DNA of 64,000 nucleotides from Hymenobacter cyanobacteriorum (GTDB taxonomy: Bacteria > Bacteroidota > Bacteroidia > Cytophagales > Hymenobacteraceae), in the NCBI RefSeq assembly GCF_022631375.1, contig NZ_JALBGC010000004.1:744001-808000 (forward strand), written 5' to 3'. Positions 1 through 8,301 of the stretch are shown here, one piece after another. The number at the start of each line of letters is the position of its first letter. Positions within the stretch are counted from its first letter, which is position 1. Under the pieces are notes generated by a model. That model was not told the DNA's origin. It was given only the letters and a program-made list of their open reading frames with translations, and ran no database searches. The position numbers were made by a program, and so were the translations under genes.

Positions 1-494
1 GCGACCACCCAGGTGCCCTGAGGTGTTTCGCGCAGGTATTTTCGCTCGCTGAGCTCCAGGTAGGGCTGGCCGGTGCGCTGAATGAGGAAGTGCGTGACGC
101 CGCTGCGCACCACCCGCAGCAGTTCGGCCGGGCCTTCAAGCAGCACTTCGGCCAGCAGCGAGTCGGTGCGCATATCGGTCGAGTAGCCGCGCGGCAGCCG
201 GTCAAGCTGCGTTTCGGCGGCGTGATTAATCGGCAGGGCCGCGTAGCGGAAGTAGCGCCCGCCCGTGAAGCTCACCGTGCGCAGCTGCCGCGGCTCCAGC
301 AGCTGGGCGGCACTGCCGGGCGCGGGCCGGAAGCGGATAAACGTCGGCGGCTCGACCCAAAAACCGTTTTCAATCTCGCCGCGCAGCGTGTCGCCGGTGC
401 TGCGCACCAGCAGGCCCGGCTCAAAGGTTTGGGCGTGGGCGAGAAAGGAAGCCAGCAGCAGGGCCGGCAGGGCAAAAAGGAGTCGCAGCTTCAT
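1..494 (-). CDS. Secreted hypothetical protein, 3' end outside window
   Basis: Reading the minus strand from the ATG at 494 gives an open frame that runs off the window edge (at least 164 residues). Residues 1-22 form a clear signal peptide (MKLR, a Leu/Ala core, then AHAQ), so the product is exported. The mature part starts EPGLLVRSTGDTLRGEIE and is rich in beta-type sequence with charged turns. This resembles the many uncharacterised exported Bacteroidota proteins whose first strand reads 'G.l....GDT..G.I'. I recognise no enzyme domain. It follows the phosphatase-like gene by 33 bases on the same strand and may be cotranscribed with it. Function is unknown. Confidence 0.7.
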   Translation of the reverse strand, partial: MKLRLLFALPALLLASFLAHAQTFEPGLLVRSTGDTLRGEIENGFWVEPPTFIRFRPAPGSAAQLLEPRQLRTVSFTGGRYFRYAALPINHAAETQLDRLPRGYSTDMRTDSLLAEVLLEGPAELLRVVRSGVTHFLIQRTGQPYLELSERKYLRETPQGTWVV

Positions 495-527
495 ATATAA
501 GCGGGAGAATCGGGTAGAAATTCGCCG

Positions 528-854
528 CTAAAGTAAGGGCAAATGCGCCGCCAGCTTCTCGCGCAGCAGGGCAATGAGCCGCGCATCGCCAAACGGGTAT
601 TTATCCGGAATGCGCAGCGTAACCACCATTTTGTCGCGTAGCTCGTCGGCGAATTTCTCGCGCAGGCGGTCGGCGTGGCGGCGCTCCATTACGAAGATTA
701 TTTCGGCCCAGCCCAGGTGGCCAGCCGCCACGCGCACCCGGGCTCCCGGCTCGGTGCCGGCCGAGCGCGCCTCGTAGTGCGGGTGCTCGTCAAACAGTCG
801 CTCGGCGGTGAGGCTGCGCCACTTGTTCTGGCTGCAGATGAAGAGGAGGCGCAT
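528..854 (-). CDS. Low-molecular-weight protein tyrosine phosphatase-like protein
   Basis: 108 residues starting MRLLFICSQNKWRSLTAERLF. The strand-loop FICSQNKxRS at residues 5-14 is the short version of the phosphatase P-loop (C-x5-R-S) found in the compact COG4551 group, and EPGARVRV followed by HLGWAEIIFVMERRHADRL matches the second half of that group. Normal LMW phosphatases are about 150 residues, so this is the small subfamily, whose substrate is not established. Asp-Pro-type general acid sequence is seen only as IPDKYPF near residue 82. It lies between a palindromic repeat and the secreted protein gene, all on the minus strand. Confidence 0.75.
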   Translation of the reverse strand: MRLLFICSQNKWRSLTAERLFDEHPHYEARSAGTEPGARVRVAAGHLGWAEIIFVMERRHADRLREKFADELRDKMVVTLRIPDKYPFGDARLIALLREKLAAHLPLL

Positions 855-883
855 GGGCAGAGGTGGGGAAGAGGAGTCGTTAT

Positions 884-970
884 TGTCATCCTGAGCGCAG
901 CGAAGGACCTTATCACGTTCGAACGATTTGTTCTGACGTGATAAGGTCCTTCGCTGCGCTCAGGATGACA
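884..970. repeat. Intergenic inverted repeat, GTCATCCTGAGCGCAGCGAAGG family
   Basis: Two 34-base arms (884-917 and 937-970) are perfect reverse complements around a 19-base loop. The left arm is the same as that of the copy at 25474. It lies between two minus-strand genes (helicase, then phosphatase) and could fold in RNA or single-stranded DNA. No T-run follows, so it is not a standard terminator. Confidence 0.9.
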
Positions 971-981
971 GATGTCCTGAT

Positions 982-2433
982 TTACCGAATCAGCGCCACC
1001 TTCACTTTTTTGCCTTTCACCTTGGCACCCTGCATGCGGGCCAATATCTCTTCCGCCTGAGATTCGGGCACGGCCACGAAGCTGTGGTGGTCGAACACTT
1101 CGATGCGGCCCACGGCCTCGCGCTCCATGCCGCCCACGCTCACGAAGGCTCCGGCCAGGTCGCCCCGGCTGATTTTCTCACTCTTGCCTGCCGATACGTG
1201 CAGCGTAACGGTGCTCGGGCGCGGTGCTTTGGGCAGGGCGTTGGGCAGGGCGGCCGGGCGCAGGCCCTTCCAGTCTACCGACTTGGCGGCGGGCCAGTTC
1301 TTGATTTTCTCCTGCTCGTGCGGTGTTACCAGCAGGTGGGCGGTGCCCACGGCGCCGGCGCGGGCCGTGCGGCCGGCCCGGTGCTGGAAGGTGTCGGTGT
1401 CGTGCGGCGGGTCGAACTGCACCACCGTATCGAGCTCGCTCACGTCGAGGCCGCGGGCCGCGACGTCGGTGGCCACCAGCACGGTGGCCGAGCCGTTGCG
1501 CAGCTTCATCATGCTTTTGTCGCGCTCGGGCTGCAGCATTTTGCCGTGCAGCGCCTCGGCGGCCAGGCCCCGGCCGCGCAGGAAGCGGGTGAGTTCCTCC
1601 ACGCGGTCGCGGGTGTTGGCAAACACCAGGGCGCGGCCCGCATCGGGCGCATTCAGCAGCTGGAAGAGGGCGGCGGGCTTCTGGTCGGCGGCCTGCAGCA
1701 CGTGGCCGCGCAGCACCAGGCTTTCGGGCAGCGTGGTGGCGTTCGAGCCGCCCACGTTCATCACCCGGGGTCGGGTGAGGTACTCACGCACCAGGTTCAG
1801 CACCTTGTCGGGCATGGTGGCCGAGAACAGCAGCGTTTGCCGCCGCTGCGGCAGGCGGCTGATGATGGTGGCCATTTCCTCCTGAAAACCCAGCTCCAGC
1901 AGCTTGTCGGCTTCGTCCAGCACCAGCACTTTCAGGCGGTTGGGTACGATGGTGCGGCGCTCCAAGTGGTCGAGCATGCGGCCGGGCGTGGCCACCACAA
2001 TGTGCGGCATCTGCTGCAGGCCTTTCACTTCTTCGCGCATGGCGTGGCCGCCGTAGTAGCCGGCCACGCGCAGGTTGGCCATGTGCTTGCCGAGGCTGCG
2101 CAGGGCGTCGCGCACCTGCATCACCAGCTCGCGGGCGGGCACCAGCACCAACGCCTGCATGGTGGCCGAGGTCACGTCGACCTGCTGCAGAATGGCCAGG
2201 CCGTAGGCAGCGGTTTTGCCCGAGCCGGTGGGGGCCTGGCCGGCCACGTCCTGCCCCTCGAGGGCGGGGGCCAGCACCAGCTGCTGCACGGGCGTGGGCT
2301 GGGTGAAATTCAGTTCGGCCACGCCGGCCAGCAGGGCGGGGGAGAGGCCAAAATCGGCGAATTGCAGGTCGGGCTTAGTGGCTTTGGGCGCTGCGGCAGC
2401 GGCCCCGGCGGCGGAGGTATCGGGAGTTTGCAC
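982..2433 (-). CDS. DEAD-box ATP-dependent RNA helicase, DbpA-like
   Basis: A 483-residue helicase when started at the GTG at 2433. Motifs are in order: Q motif (FTQPTPVQ), motif I APTGSGKT, PARELV, TPGR, VLDEADK, SAT, and C-terminal-lobe motifs VATDVAARGLD and HRAGRTARAG. The last ~75 residues (VTLHVSAGK... to VKVALIR) resemble the DbpA RNA-binding domain that directs such enzymes to 23S rRNA during 50S assembly. A longer frame to 2520 only adds translation of the palindrome at 2483-2592, and no ATG precedes the Q motif. The GTG stands 4 bases after a TACCTTTG promoter element, which supports this start and a leaderless mRNA. Confidence 0.9.
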   Translation of the reverse strand: MQTPDTSAAGAAAAAPKATKPDLQFADFGLSPALLAGVAELNFTQPTPVQQLVLAPALEGQDVAGQAPTGSGKTAAYGLAILQQVDVTSATMQALVLVPARELVMQVRDALRSLGKHMANLRVAGYYGGHAMREEVKGLQQMPHIVVATPGRMLDHLERRTIVPNRLKVLVLDEADKLLELGFQEEMATIISRLPQRRQTLLFSATMPDKVLNLVREYLTRPRVMNVGGSNATTLPESLVLRGHVLQAADQKPAALFQLLNAPDAGRALVFANTRDRVEELTRFLRGRGLAAEALHGKMLQPERDKSMMKLRNGSATVLVATDVAARGLDVSELDTVVQFDPPHDTDTFQHRAGRTARAGAVGTAHLLVTPHEQEKIKNWPAAKSVDWKGLRPAALPNALPKAPRPSTVTLHVSAGKSEKISRGDLAGAFVSVGGMEREAVGRIEVFDHHSFVAVPESQAEEILARMQGAKVKGKKVKVALIR

Positions 2434-2437
2434 GGGG

Positions 2438-2445
2438 CAAAGGTA
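2438..2445 (-). promoter_or_regulatory. -7 promoter element (TACCTTTG) of the helicase gene
   Basis: The minus strand reads TACCTTTG, a perfect match to the Bacteroidota TAnnTTTG -7 box. Only four bases (CCCC) separate it from the GTG start, so the transcript would begin at or within a base or two of the start codon. Confidence 0.7.
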
Positions 2446-2482
2446 CGGCTTGAGTTTTCGGGCTATTGAATGATTAAAAAGA

Positions 2483-2592
2483 ACGTCATGCCGAGCGCAG
2501 CCGAGGCATCTCGCGTGCAATAGTGACTCTATCGTTCGACGACGTTGATTACCACCACACGCGAGATGCCTCGGCTGCGCTCGGCATGACGT
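2483..2592. repeat. Intergenic inverted repeat, CATGCCGAGCGCAGCCGAGG variant
   Basis: Two perfect 35-base arms (2483-2517 and 2558-2592) with a 40-base loop, between the helicase promoter and the end of the YihY gene. The variant bases (GCCGAGG in place of GCGAAG) are present in both arms. Confidence 0.9.
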
Positions 2593-2609
2593 GCTTCTAT
2601 CACGTGCGG

Positions 2610-3545
2610 CTACTCCTCCACATTCACCAGCCGGTAGCGCACGGCCGTTTTCTTCGGCTTAATATCCAGCCCGATGCGGTGGGCATACGCCTTCGTAAAA
2701 GCCGCCCCGAAATAGAATATCATGGCGCAATAGAACACAAACAGCAGCACCAGCACCAGACTGGAAGCCGGGCCGTAGACCGGCCCCAAATCGCGGGCCA
2801 CCAGCAGCTGGCCCAGCACCACCTCGCCCAGGCTGATGAGCAGCGCCGTGAGCGCCGCCCCGCGCGTAACGGCCCGCCAGGGCACTTTGGCCAAGCTCAG
2901 GGTGCGGAAGGTGATGCCAAACCAGGCCGCCAGAATCAGCCAGGCGATGAGGGCATTGAGCACCCGCACCACGAAATAGCCGAACGTGGCATCGAAGTCG
3001 CGGATGCTTTCGGCAAACAGGCTCAGCGCCGCATCGGTGCCGAAAGCCAGCAGCGACAGCCCCGCCGTGGCCAGCAAAATGCCCACCGAGCGCGCCCGCT
3101 CGCGCACGGCCTGCGATACCTTGCCCGCGCCCCGCTTGGGCCGGATTTGCCAGAGCTGGTTGAGCGAGTGCTGAATGATGGTGAACAGCGTGGTGGCCAC
3201 GAACAGCAGGAAAATAAACCCTGCTACCGTGACGAGCCGGCTGCGCATGGGGTCGGCCACATTCATCACAATCTGGGCCACCAGCCCGGCCGCCGACGAC
3301 CCCACTAGGTTGCTCACCTTGCCCAACAGCAGCACCCGCACCAGCGACGACGGATAGAGCGAGCTGAGCAGCGCGATGAGAATAATAAGAATGGGCGGCA
3401 GCGCAAACGACGTGAAAAACGCCGTGGCCGCGCCCAGCCGCAGCGGGTCGTTCTGGCCTAGCTCGCGGCCGGCGCGGTGCAGCAAAATGGGCAGCTCGCG
3501 CCACCACGGACCCGGCAACTCGGCCGGCGAATCTAACTTTGTCAT
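2610..3545 (-). CDS. YihY/virulence factor BrkB family membrane protein
   Basis: 311 residues with about six hydrophobic segments, the typical layout of YihY/BrkB inner-membrane proteins (about 280-320 residues). Family features seen are the early GAATAFFTSFALPPILIILIA helix, the ...HSLNQLWQI region, and the late VYGPASSLVLVLLFVFYCAMIFYFGAAFT segment, which is the family's best-known signature. The C-terminus is a short charged tail. Despite the old 'ribonuclease BN' label, members are integral membrane proteins of uncertain function. It is divergent from the DUF2062 gene, with about 100 bases between the starts. Confidence 0.88.
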   Translation of the reverse strand: MTKLDSPAELPGPWWRELPILLHRAGRELGQNDPLRLGAATAFFTSFALPPILIILIALLSSLYPSSLVRVLLLGKVSNLVGSSAAGLVAQIVMNVADPMRSRLVTVAGFIFLLFVATTLFTIIQHSLNQLWQIRPKRGAGKVSQAVRERARSVGILLATAGLSLLAFGTDAALSLFAESIRDFDATFGYFVVRVLNALIAWLILAAWFGITFRTLSLAKVPWRAVTRGAALTALLISLGEVVLGQLLVARDLGPVYGPASSLVLVLLFVFYCAMIFYFGAAFTKAYAHRIGLDIKPKKTAVRYRLVNVEE

Positions 3546-3649
3546 AACTACCCGGAGGCAACCTATTGGCGCGCTGCCGTAAGAAGCAGGCCCCCGACGA
3601 AGGTACGGGCTGCCGTGCGGCCCGGCTTTCGGCCCCGTTAATTTTACCT

Positions 3650-4198
3650 ATGTCGCCTTCCGAAATTCCGTTGCCGCCGCCCGCCGTGCCACCCGTTGCC
3701 CCACTGCCGCCGCGCTCGTGGCTCCAGCGCCGCGTGCTCGACCCCCTGCTCGACCAGCTCAAAGCCGGCCTCGCGCCCGGGCAGCTGGCCCTTACCGTGG
3801 GGCTGGGCGTGGCCATCGGGCTGATTCCGGCCTTCGGCCTCACCACGCTGCTGAGTGCCGCCGTGGCCCTGCGCCTGCGCCTCAACGTGGCCATTATGCA
3901 GCTGGCCACGCACCTGATGACGTTTTTTCAGCTGGCGCTGCTTATTCCGCTGCTGCGCGCCGGGGCCATCCTCATGGGCCAGGGCGATAAGGTGGCCAAC
4001 CTCACCGTGGCCAGCCTGCGCCAGCTCATCGACCGCGAGGGCTGGGAGGCGGTGGGCAAGCTGCTCTGGCGGGCCGAGCTGGGCGCGCTGCTGCTTTGGG
4101 CCGCCGGCGGGGCCATGCTGGTGGGTGTGCTCTACCTGGTGCTGAAGCCGGTTTTCACCCGCATCGTGGCCCGACAGGTGGAGGAAGTTAAAAGTTAA
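3650..4198 (+). CDS. DUF2062 domain membrane protein
   Basis: 182 residues from the ATG at 3650; an upstream in-frame start at 3566 adds a low-complexity leader and is less likely. After a Pro-rich N-terminus come an amphipathic stretch (SWLQRRVLDPLLDQLKAG), the GLGVAIGLIPAFGLTTLLSAAVALRLRLN helix and a second membrane helix. This is the DUF2062 pattern, with its conserved G.aiGl.P..G..t.l...la...r.N. A third helix is near residues 150-172. No catalytic role is known. The stop codon lies in the left arm of the repeat at 4185-4266. Confidence 0.8.
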   Translation: MSPSEIPLPPPAVPPVAPLPPRSWLQRRVLDPLLDQLKAGLAPGQLALTVGLGVAIGLIPAFGLTTLLSAAVALRLRLNVAIMQLATHLMTFFQLALLIPLLRAGAILMGQGDKVANLTVASLRQLIDREGWEAVGKLLWRAELGALLLWAAGGAMLVGVLYLVLKPVFTRIVARQVEEVKS

Positions 4199-4266
4199 AA
4201 GTGATGAGTTGAATCAGCAGTATCCAGCGGCTTAACTCATCACTTCTCACTCTTACCTTTTAACTG
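4185..4266. repeat. Imperfect inverted repeat, GTTAAAAGTGATGAGTT family
   Basis: Left arm AGTTAAAAGTGATGAGTT and right arm AACTCATCACTT...CTTTTAACTG pair imperfectly. It overlaps the last codons of the DUF2062 gene and ends just before the convergent reductase gene. It resembles the AGTTAAGAGTTAAAAGTGAAG repeat inside the response regulator at 48485. Confidence 0.7.
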
Positions 4267-4268
4267 AA

Positions 4269-4796
4269 TCAAAATGCCAGTAGCGCGGCGGCCTGCTCGC
4301 GCAGCAGCTGCCGCGACAGCTCCTGGCGCAGGCCCAGTTCGGCGTCGAGGTCCTGGTTGATGAAGGGCAGGCGCACGCGCTGGGGCAGCACGGCGGTTCC
4401 CAGATACATCAGCACGTCGGTGAGGTGCGTCATGGCCAGCAGGCCGCCCTGGCCGCCGCTGCTCAGGCCCACCAGCGCCGCCTTCTTGCCCTTGAACGCG
4501 CCGGGGTAGGGTAGCCCATCGATAAACGCCTTGAGTACGCCCGGAAACGAGCCGTTATACTCCGGCGTGACGATGACCCAGTGGCTGCTGGCCGCCAGCT
4601 GAGCTGCCAGACGGTTGAATTCGGGGTGCGTGCCCGCATTGGCATAAAGCGCTGTGCTGATGAAATCAACCGGCAGCTCGGCCAGGTCCAGCAATTGGTG
4701 CTCGGCCCCCAATTCGGCGAGGAGGGTGGCGTAGTAGTCGGCCACGCGCCGGGCGCGGGAAGCCGGGCGGTTGGTGCCGGAAATAATGGTAATCAA
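4269..4796 (-). CDS. NADPH-dependent FMN reductase family protein
   Basis: 175 residues with a flavodoxin-like fold. The phosphate-binding loop is at residues 7-15 (SGTNRPASR), and the second signature TPEYNGSFPGVLKAFIDGLP is near residue 77, followed by KKAALVGLSSGGQGG. This is the NAD(P)H:FMN/quinone or chromate/azo reductase group of short flavoproteins. It would act in the cytoplasm using FMN and NAD(P)H, with the true acceptor unknown. It is convergent with the DUF2062 gene, the repeat separating them, and its upstream side faces an AT-rich gap. Confidence 0.85.
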   Translation of the reverse strand: MITIISGTNRPASRARRVADYYATLLAELGAEHQLLDLAELPVDFISTALYANAGTHPEFNRLAAQLAASSHWVIVTPEYNGSFPGVLKAFIDGLPYPGAFKGKKAALVGLSSGGQGGLLAMTHLTDVLMYLGTAVLPQRVRLPFINQDLDAELGLRQELSRQLLREQAAALLAF

Positions 4797-5312
4797 AACG
4801 GGCTATTATAAATCAGATGGCGAAGGATAACGTGATGCTAACTGATAATCCATGCTCTTGTTTGTGCCTGCCTGCTCCCCCATATCTATAACGCAAGGGT
4901 ATTATTGGGAAATTTATATTGTACGCCATGTTGGATTTTGGTGTATTAGAGAAGGCAATTAGTATTTCATGATTGTCCCATATTGGGAATATGATTAGAT
5001 GTAGTTTTTCACCCAAGCTCAGATTATGTAATTTCCTGAGTAATGCATTTGACATAATTAACAGCTGAGCTTTTATTCATGTACTTTGTTATAAAGCTTT
5101 TGGCTTTTAATAAGTCGCTTTTTAGGGCTTTATTTTCCTAAATCAGGAATTGCGTTTTTTAGTCTCGCTATTCCTGCTGTTTGTAGGTCAAATTTCTGGC
5201 TTGGTCGAAAAGCATGCTCTTGCGCTTCCCACCACCCGTAGTATTGTTCGACAGTACAAGTTGATAGCCTGTGCTAGCCGCCATATTTTTTTCCTCCTAA
5301 TCATTCCATTTT
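4797..5312. other. AT-rich gap without a confident gene
   Basis: About 515 bases clearly richer in A and T than the flanks, especially 4850-5160. A minus-strand frame of 80 codons (4813-5055) and a plus-strand frame starting at 5150 exist, but neither shows a domain, and the second overlaps the next gene. The low GC suggests recently acquired or decayed sequence. Confidence 0.5.
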
Positions 5313-6029
5313 ATGGCATTAACTGCACACCCATTCCACCCGGTTACCCAGGAGTTGCTTCCGGGGTATCGGGATGCCTACCTCCGGGGGGACTTATCGG
5401 GTAAGAACACCGAACTGGTGGACGCTTACCTGAAAGCAAACCCGGACAAGGGCGGCGAAGCGTTCCAACGCTTCCACACGCTGAAGGAGAAGGGCCACGA
5501 CGTGCGCCCAGTCGGCTGGCTGCAAAACCAGTTCGACCTGATTCGTACCGAGCCCGCCCGCTTCCGTCGGCGTGCCGGCTCTATCATTGCCGTAGCTGCT
5601 CTGCTGAGCGGCGCGGCCTTTGCCAGCAACAACCTGCACAGCACTGCCAGCACCAACCTGTCGAAAGGCGTGGTGCTGCCGGTAACCGGTGAGGATGTAG
5701 CCGCCGTGACAAAAGTAGCTGAAGCTTCGGCAGCGACTACCCGCATGACAACCGTTTCCGGCCGTATTCTGGACGAAAACGGTCATCCGCTCATCGGGGC
5801 CACCGTGCTCGACAAAGCCCGCGGCCGGGGCGTGAGTACCGATGCCCAGGGCAATTACACCTTGGCCGTGCCCGCCAACCAGCTTGCGAAATTGCAAGTA
5901 GGCTACGGCGGCTACGACGAAGACGAGCTACAAGTACAAGTAAAAGGCCACAGCGTGCAGAACGTGACGCTGGTGCCGCGCTCCAGCGAGCCAATCAAAG
6001 CCAAGAAGCACCATTGGTGGCAGTTCTAG
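5313..6029 (+). CDS. Membrane-anchored protein with carboxypeptidase-like regulatory domain
   Basis: 238 residues. Residues 1-85 are soluble and charged (ELVDAYLKANPDKGGEAFQRF), residues 87-106 form one hydrophobic segment (AGSIIAVAALLSGAAFAS), and residues 147-222 are a CarboxypepD_reg-like beta-sandwich (VSGRILDENGHPLIGATV, GVSTDAQGNYTLAVP). The tail is Lys/His-rich and ends HHWWQF. The layout, a cytoplasmic N-terminus followed by a membrane segment and a periplasmic domain, recalls anti-sigma-like envelope proteins of Bacteroidota, but no sigma factor is adjacent. The role is unknown. Confidence 0.75.
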   Translation: MALTAHPFHPVTQELLPGYRDAYLRGDLSGKNTELVDAYLKANPDKGGEAFQRFHTLKEKGHDVRPVGWLQNQFDLIRTEPARFRRRAGSIIAVAALLSGAAFASNNLHSTASTNLSKGVVLPVTGEDVAAVTKVAEASAATTRMTTVSGRILDENGHPLIGATVLDKARGRGVSTDAQGNYTLAVPANQLAKLQVGYGGYDEDELQVQVKGHSVQNVTLVPRSSEPIKAKKHHWWQF

Positions 6030-6342
6030 GCGGCTGATTTCTCTTCGGGACACTCTGTTGTGGCGGCAGCATGCTCTGAACGCGGATACCGGTGACGGAA
6101 GCTAACGCCCTTCACTGCCTTACTGATTTGGTCTGGTTGGCTGCCCGCATGCCAACGGTTCCTTTGCCGGGGCCGGGTCGGCGGCCTATCAGCGCTTGTA
6201 TTGCCGAGTGTTCTGCCCGAAAAGCTGCTTCCTCTTAAGCCGGCGCGAGCCGATGGCCAACCGGCTGAGAGGGAGCAGTTGAGCGGGCTGCAGATTGCTG
6301 GCCCGGAAGACCCTGCCGGAACATCTTCGCTATTACTACGCA
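6030..6342. other. Intergenic region, nothing recognised
   Basis: About 310 bases between the CarboxypepD_reg protein and the first roadblock-like gene. Open frames here are short and in several conflicting frames. I see no RNA gene, clear hairpin or repeat. Confidence 0.4.
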
Positions 6343-6777
6343 ATGAACTTACCATTTTTCAATCGACTGCCATTAAAGAAAATAACCGTTGCAACCGATA
6401 TCGACGATACAATGGCCAAGCGCTCCAGGGAAGTAATCGAAGGCTTGTTGCAGGAACTGCCCGACCTGCTGATGGCCTGCGTGGTGAATGTCCAGTCGGG
6501 TCGCGTATTGGCTTCTTATACGGTTAGCAACGCCTACAATCCCAACCAAATCAGCCTGCGCAACGCCAAGCTGCTGCGCATCGTGGAAGATGCCCTAGCT
6601 GCCAAGGCTTGGGCGGGTGGGTCGCTTACCGACATATCCGTAATGCTGGAAGACCAACTTCATCACCTGCGCCCCATGAACGACGGCAGATGGTACTGCT
6701 TTCTGGCCGTGCACACCGCCGACGCCAACCTGGGCATCGCCAAGGAAATCATGCGTCGGCACACTTCCATGAACTGA
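6343..6777 (+). CDS. Roadblock/LC7-like small protein (copy 1)
   Basis: 144 residues from the ATG at 6343 (MNLPFFNRLPLKK); an in-frame ATG at 6295 would add 16 residues. The core from about residue 40 (ELPDLLMACVVNVQSGRVLASYTVSN) to the end aligns by eye with the next gene: both have a 'LPxLL..VV....G..LAS' strand pair, a middle helix, 'DQLHxL..' and 'YLAV/FLAV......NL..A..IM+.HT'. This alternating helix-strand layout suggests a roadblock/LC7 or MglB-like dimerisation fold. The fold is inferred, as no catalytic residues are expected or seen. Possible roles are GTPase regulation or scaffolding. Confidence 0.65.
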   Translation: MNLPFFNRLPLKKITVATDIDDTMAKRSREVIEGLLQELPDLLMACVVNVQSGRVLASYTVSNAYNPNQISLRNAKLLRIVEDALAAKAWAGGSLTDISVMLEDQLHHLRPMNDGRWYCFLAVHTADANLGIAKEIMRRHTSMN

Positions 6778-6833
6778 CTTCAGGTATTCCAATCCTCATT
6801 TTTTCAACCCAATCTTTTTTCCCAACCAACATT

Positions 6834-7196
6834 ATGTCAACCCCTAAGCAAGTAGTTAAAGACATCCTGGCCGACCTCCCCACCCTGCTGGCCGTTGCCG
6901 TGGTCGAAACCGAAACCGGCATGCCGCTGGCTTCTCATTCCAACATCGCCGACTTCGATATTGAAACAGCTGCCGCCTACAATACCGAGGTAGTGAAAGC
7001 CAAGCTAAAAGCCATTTCGGCCCTGAAGCTGAACCAGACAGTGCAGGACATTCTGTTGACCCTGACCGACCAGCTGCATCTGCTGAAACTCTCGCCCAAA
7101 GGCGACCAGTTTGTATACCTAGCCGTGAATGCCCGCGACACCAACCTCGCGCAGGCCCGTCAGATTATGAAAGCCCACACCACCGGCCTGCTGTAA
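6834..7196 (+). CDS. Roadblock/LC7-like small protein (copy 2)
   Basis: 120 residues from the ATG at 6834; longer upstream extensions overlap copy 1 in another frame and are rejected. It is the paralogue of the preceding gene without the N-terminal extension: LPTLLAVAVVETETGMPLASHS, then a helix, LTDQLHLLKLS, FVYLAVNARDTNLAQARQIMKAHT. The gene follows copy 1 by 56 bases and is closed by a strong hairpin terminator at 7221. A two-gene operon encoding a heterodimer is the simplest reading. Confidence 0.65.
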   Translation: MSTPKQVVKDILADLPTLLAVAVVETETGMPLASHSNIADFDIETAAAYNTEVVKAKLKAISALKLNQTVQDILLTLTDQLHLLKLSPKGDQFVYLAVNARDTNLAQARQIMKAHTTGLL

Positions 7197-7220
7197 GTGC
7201 CAAGGTTTTGGCCTGATTGC

Positions 7221-7259
7221 GCAGCCCGCTGGCGTTTTTGCTGGCGGGCTGCTTTGTTT
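7221..7259 (+). terminator. Rho-independent terminator of the roadblock pair
   Basis: GCAGCCCGC pairs with GCGGGCTGC around a 14-base loop, followed by TTTGTTT. It begins about 25 bases after the stop of the second roadblock-like gene. Confidence 0.75.
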
Positions 7260-7350
7260 ATAATCGATTCGTTGCCCGGAACTGCCTGATTGGGTCCGTC
7301 GTAGCCAACGTGCAGTAATAAGCCACCGCCACCAGATTATATGAAATAGA

Positions 7351-7390
7351 AAAAAGCCCCGGCTACCACAGCAGCCGGGGCTTCTTTCTG
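7351..7390. terminator. Bidirectional terminator
   Basis: AAAAAGCCCCGGCT and AGCCGGGGCTTCTTT form a 9-bp GC stem with A and T runs on either side. It stands in the 355-base space between the convergent roadblock operon and the gene at 7552. Nothing else is seen in that space. Confidence 0.75.
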
Positions 7391-7551
7391 TCTTTGCGCT
7401 TCCACGCCAGGTCCAAATTAGCCAAGAATAGATTTTTCGTGGGAACTGCCCGGCCCCCGGCTTCGCCCTGAGCAGGCGCTTCCTATATCCAGCCTATACC
7501 CGAGCTATACCCCGGCGGCCCGCTCGCCCCCGGAGCTGCCGATTGGATTAT

Positions 7552-8118
7552 TTACAGTGTGCGGGTCTTGCTCACGCTGTGGCCGGGGTTGTCGGTGGCC
7601 GTCACCGTCAGCTTGTCGCCGGCCAGGGTGGCGTTGCGGGCCGTGGCCGTGTAGAGCCACTGGTTGGGGTCGGCCTGCTGGGTGGCGTCGCCTTCCTCCA
7701 CCAGGCTGCCGTCGCTGTTCTCAATCTTCACGTGCACGCTTTTCACGGCGTGGTCGTCGGTGGCCGTGATGCCGATGAGGTCGCCCACCTTGCCCGTGTA
7801 CTGGCTCAGGTCCACGTCGGCAATGCTGGGTGCCCGCATGAAGTCGCGCAGCAGCACATTGTACACGCTGATGTCTTCCTGCTTGGCCTGCTCCGCGTAC
7901 TCGGCCTGCACGGCCGGGTCCTGGGCCTGCCCCTTGGCATAAATCACCGCCTCCTGAAAGCGGACCTGATGCGCCAGCTGCCCGGCCGAGGGCGGCCCGC
8001 TGGGAGTCTGCGGGGCCACGCCCACCACGGTGCCCCGGCTGGTTTGCCGAAATACGAGTTGCCCGCCGAGCATGCCGCTCAGTCCCTGCGTCACGATGTT
8101 ATTCTTGACATTTGCCAT
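7552..8118 (-). CDS. Hypothetical protein with Ig-like C-terminal half
   Basis: 188 residues without a signal peptide. The N-terminus MANVKNNIVTQGLSGMLGGQ is a pattern found in uncharacterised Bacteroidota proteins. The middle (residues 45-95) is helical and charged. The last ~85 residues (VGDLIGITATDDHAVKSVHVKIE... DKLTVTATDNPGHSVSKTRTL) look like a bacterial Ig-like/cadherin-type beta domain ('TATDNxGN'). Lack of a signal and the combination of parts leave function open. The gene is monocistronic, bounded by a terminator on its 3' side. Confidence 0.65.
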   Translation of the reverse strand: MANVKNNIVTQGLSGMLGGQLVFRQTSRGTVVGVAPQTPSGPPSAGQLAHQVRFQEAVIYAKGQAQDPAVQAEYAEQAKQEDISVYNVLLRDFMRAPSIADVDLSQYTGKVGDLIGITATDDHAVKSVHVKIENSDGSLVEEGDATQQADPNQWLYTATARNATLAGDKLTVTATDNPGHSVSKTRTL

Positions 8119-8301
8119 CTGCGTAAAAAATAAAGGTTAGGGAAGATAACCGCCTGGCCGTCAAGCTCGGCTTCGGGAGGCTAACGTGCTGGCCGGGGCC
8201 ATATTGTCAGCGCCCAATCCGGGCAGATATATTTCCCGACATGCCCTATCTTGCGTCTGTTCCAGCGCGTGGGTAGACGCTCTGGAACGGGTAGACCATA
8301 G

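Noticed and set aside
884..970. Hairpins read as rho-independent terminators
   Set aside because: The stems are far too long, the loops are large and no T-run follows, so I list them as repeats.
1084..2469. 461-codon plus-strand frame
   Set aside because: It mirrors the DEAD-box helicase gene, is His/Gly/Gln-rich and has no motif. High-GC sequence commonly gives such frames.
4813..5055. 80-codon minus-strand frame in the AT-rich gap
   Set aside because: No domain, no signal peptide or promoter, and in AT-rich sequence; left as part of the gap.
5150..5404. 84-codon plus-strand frame with a hydrophobic start
   Set aside because: It overlaps the better supported gene at 5313 in another frame, and its second half is a shadow of that gene.
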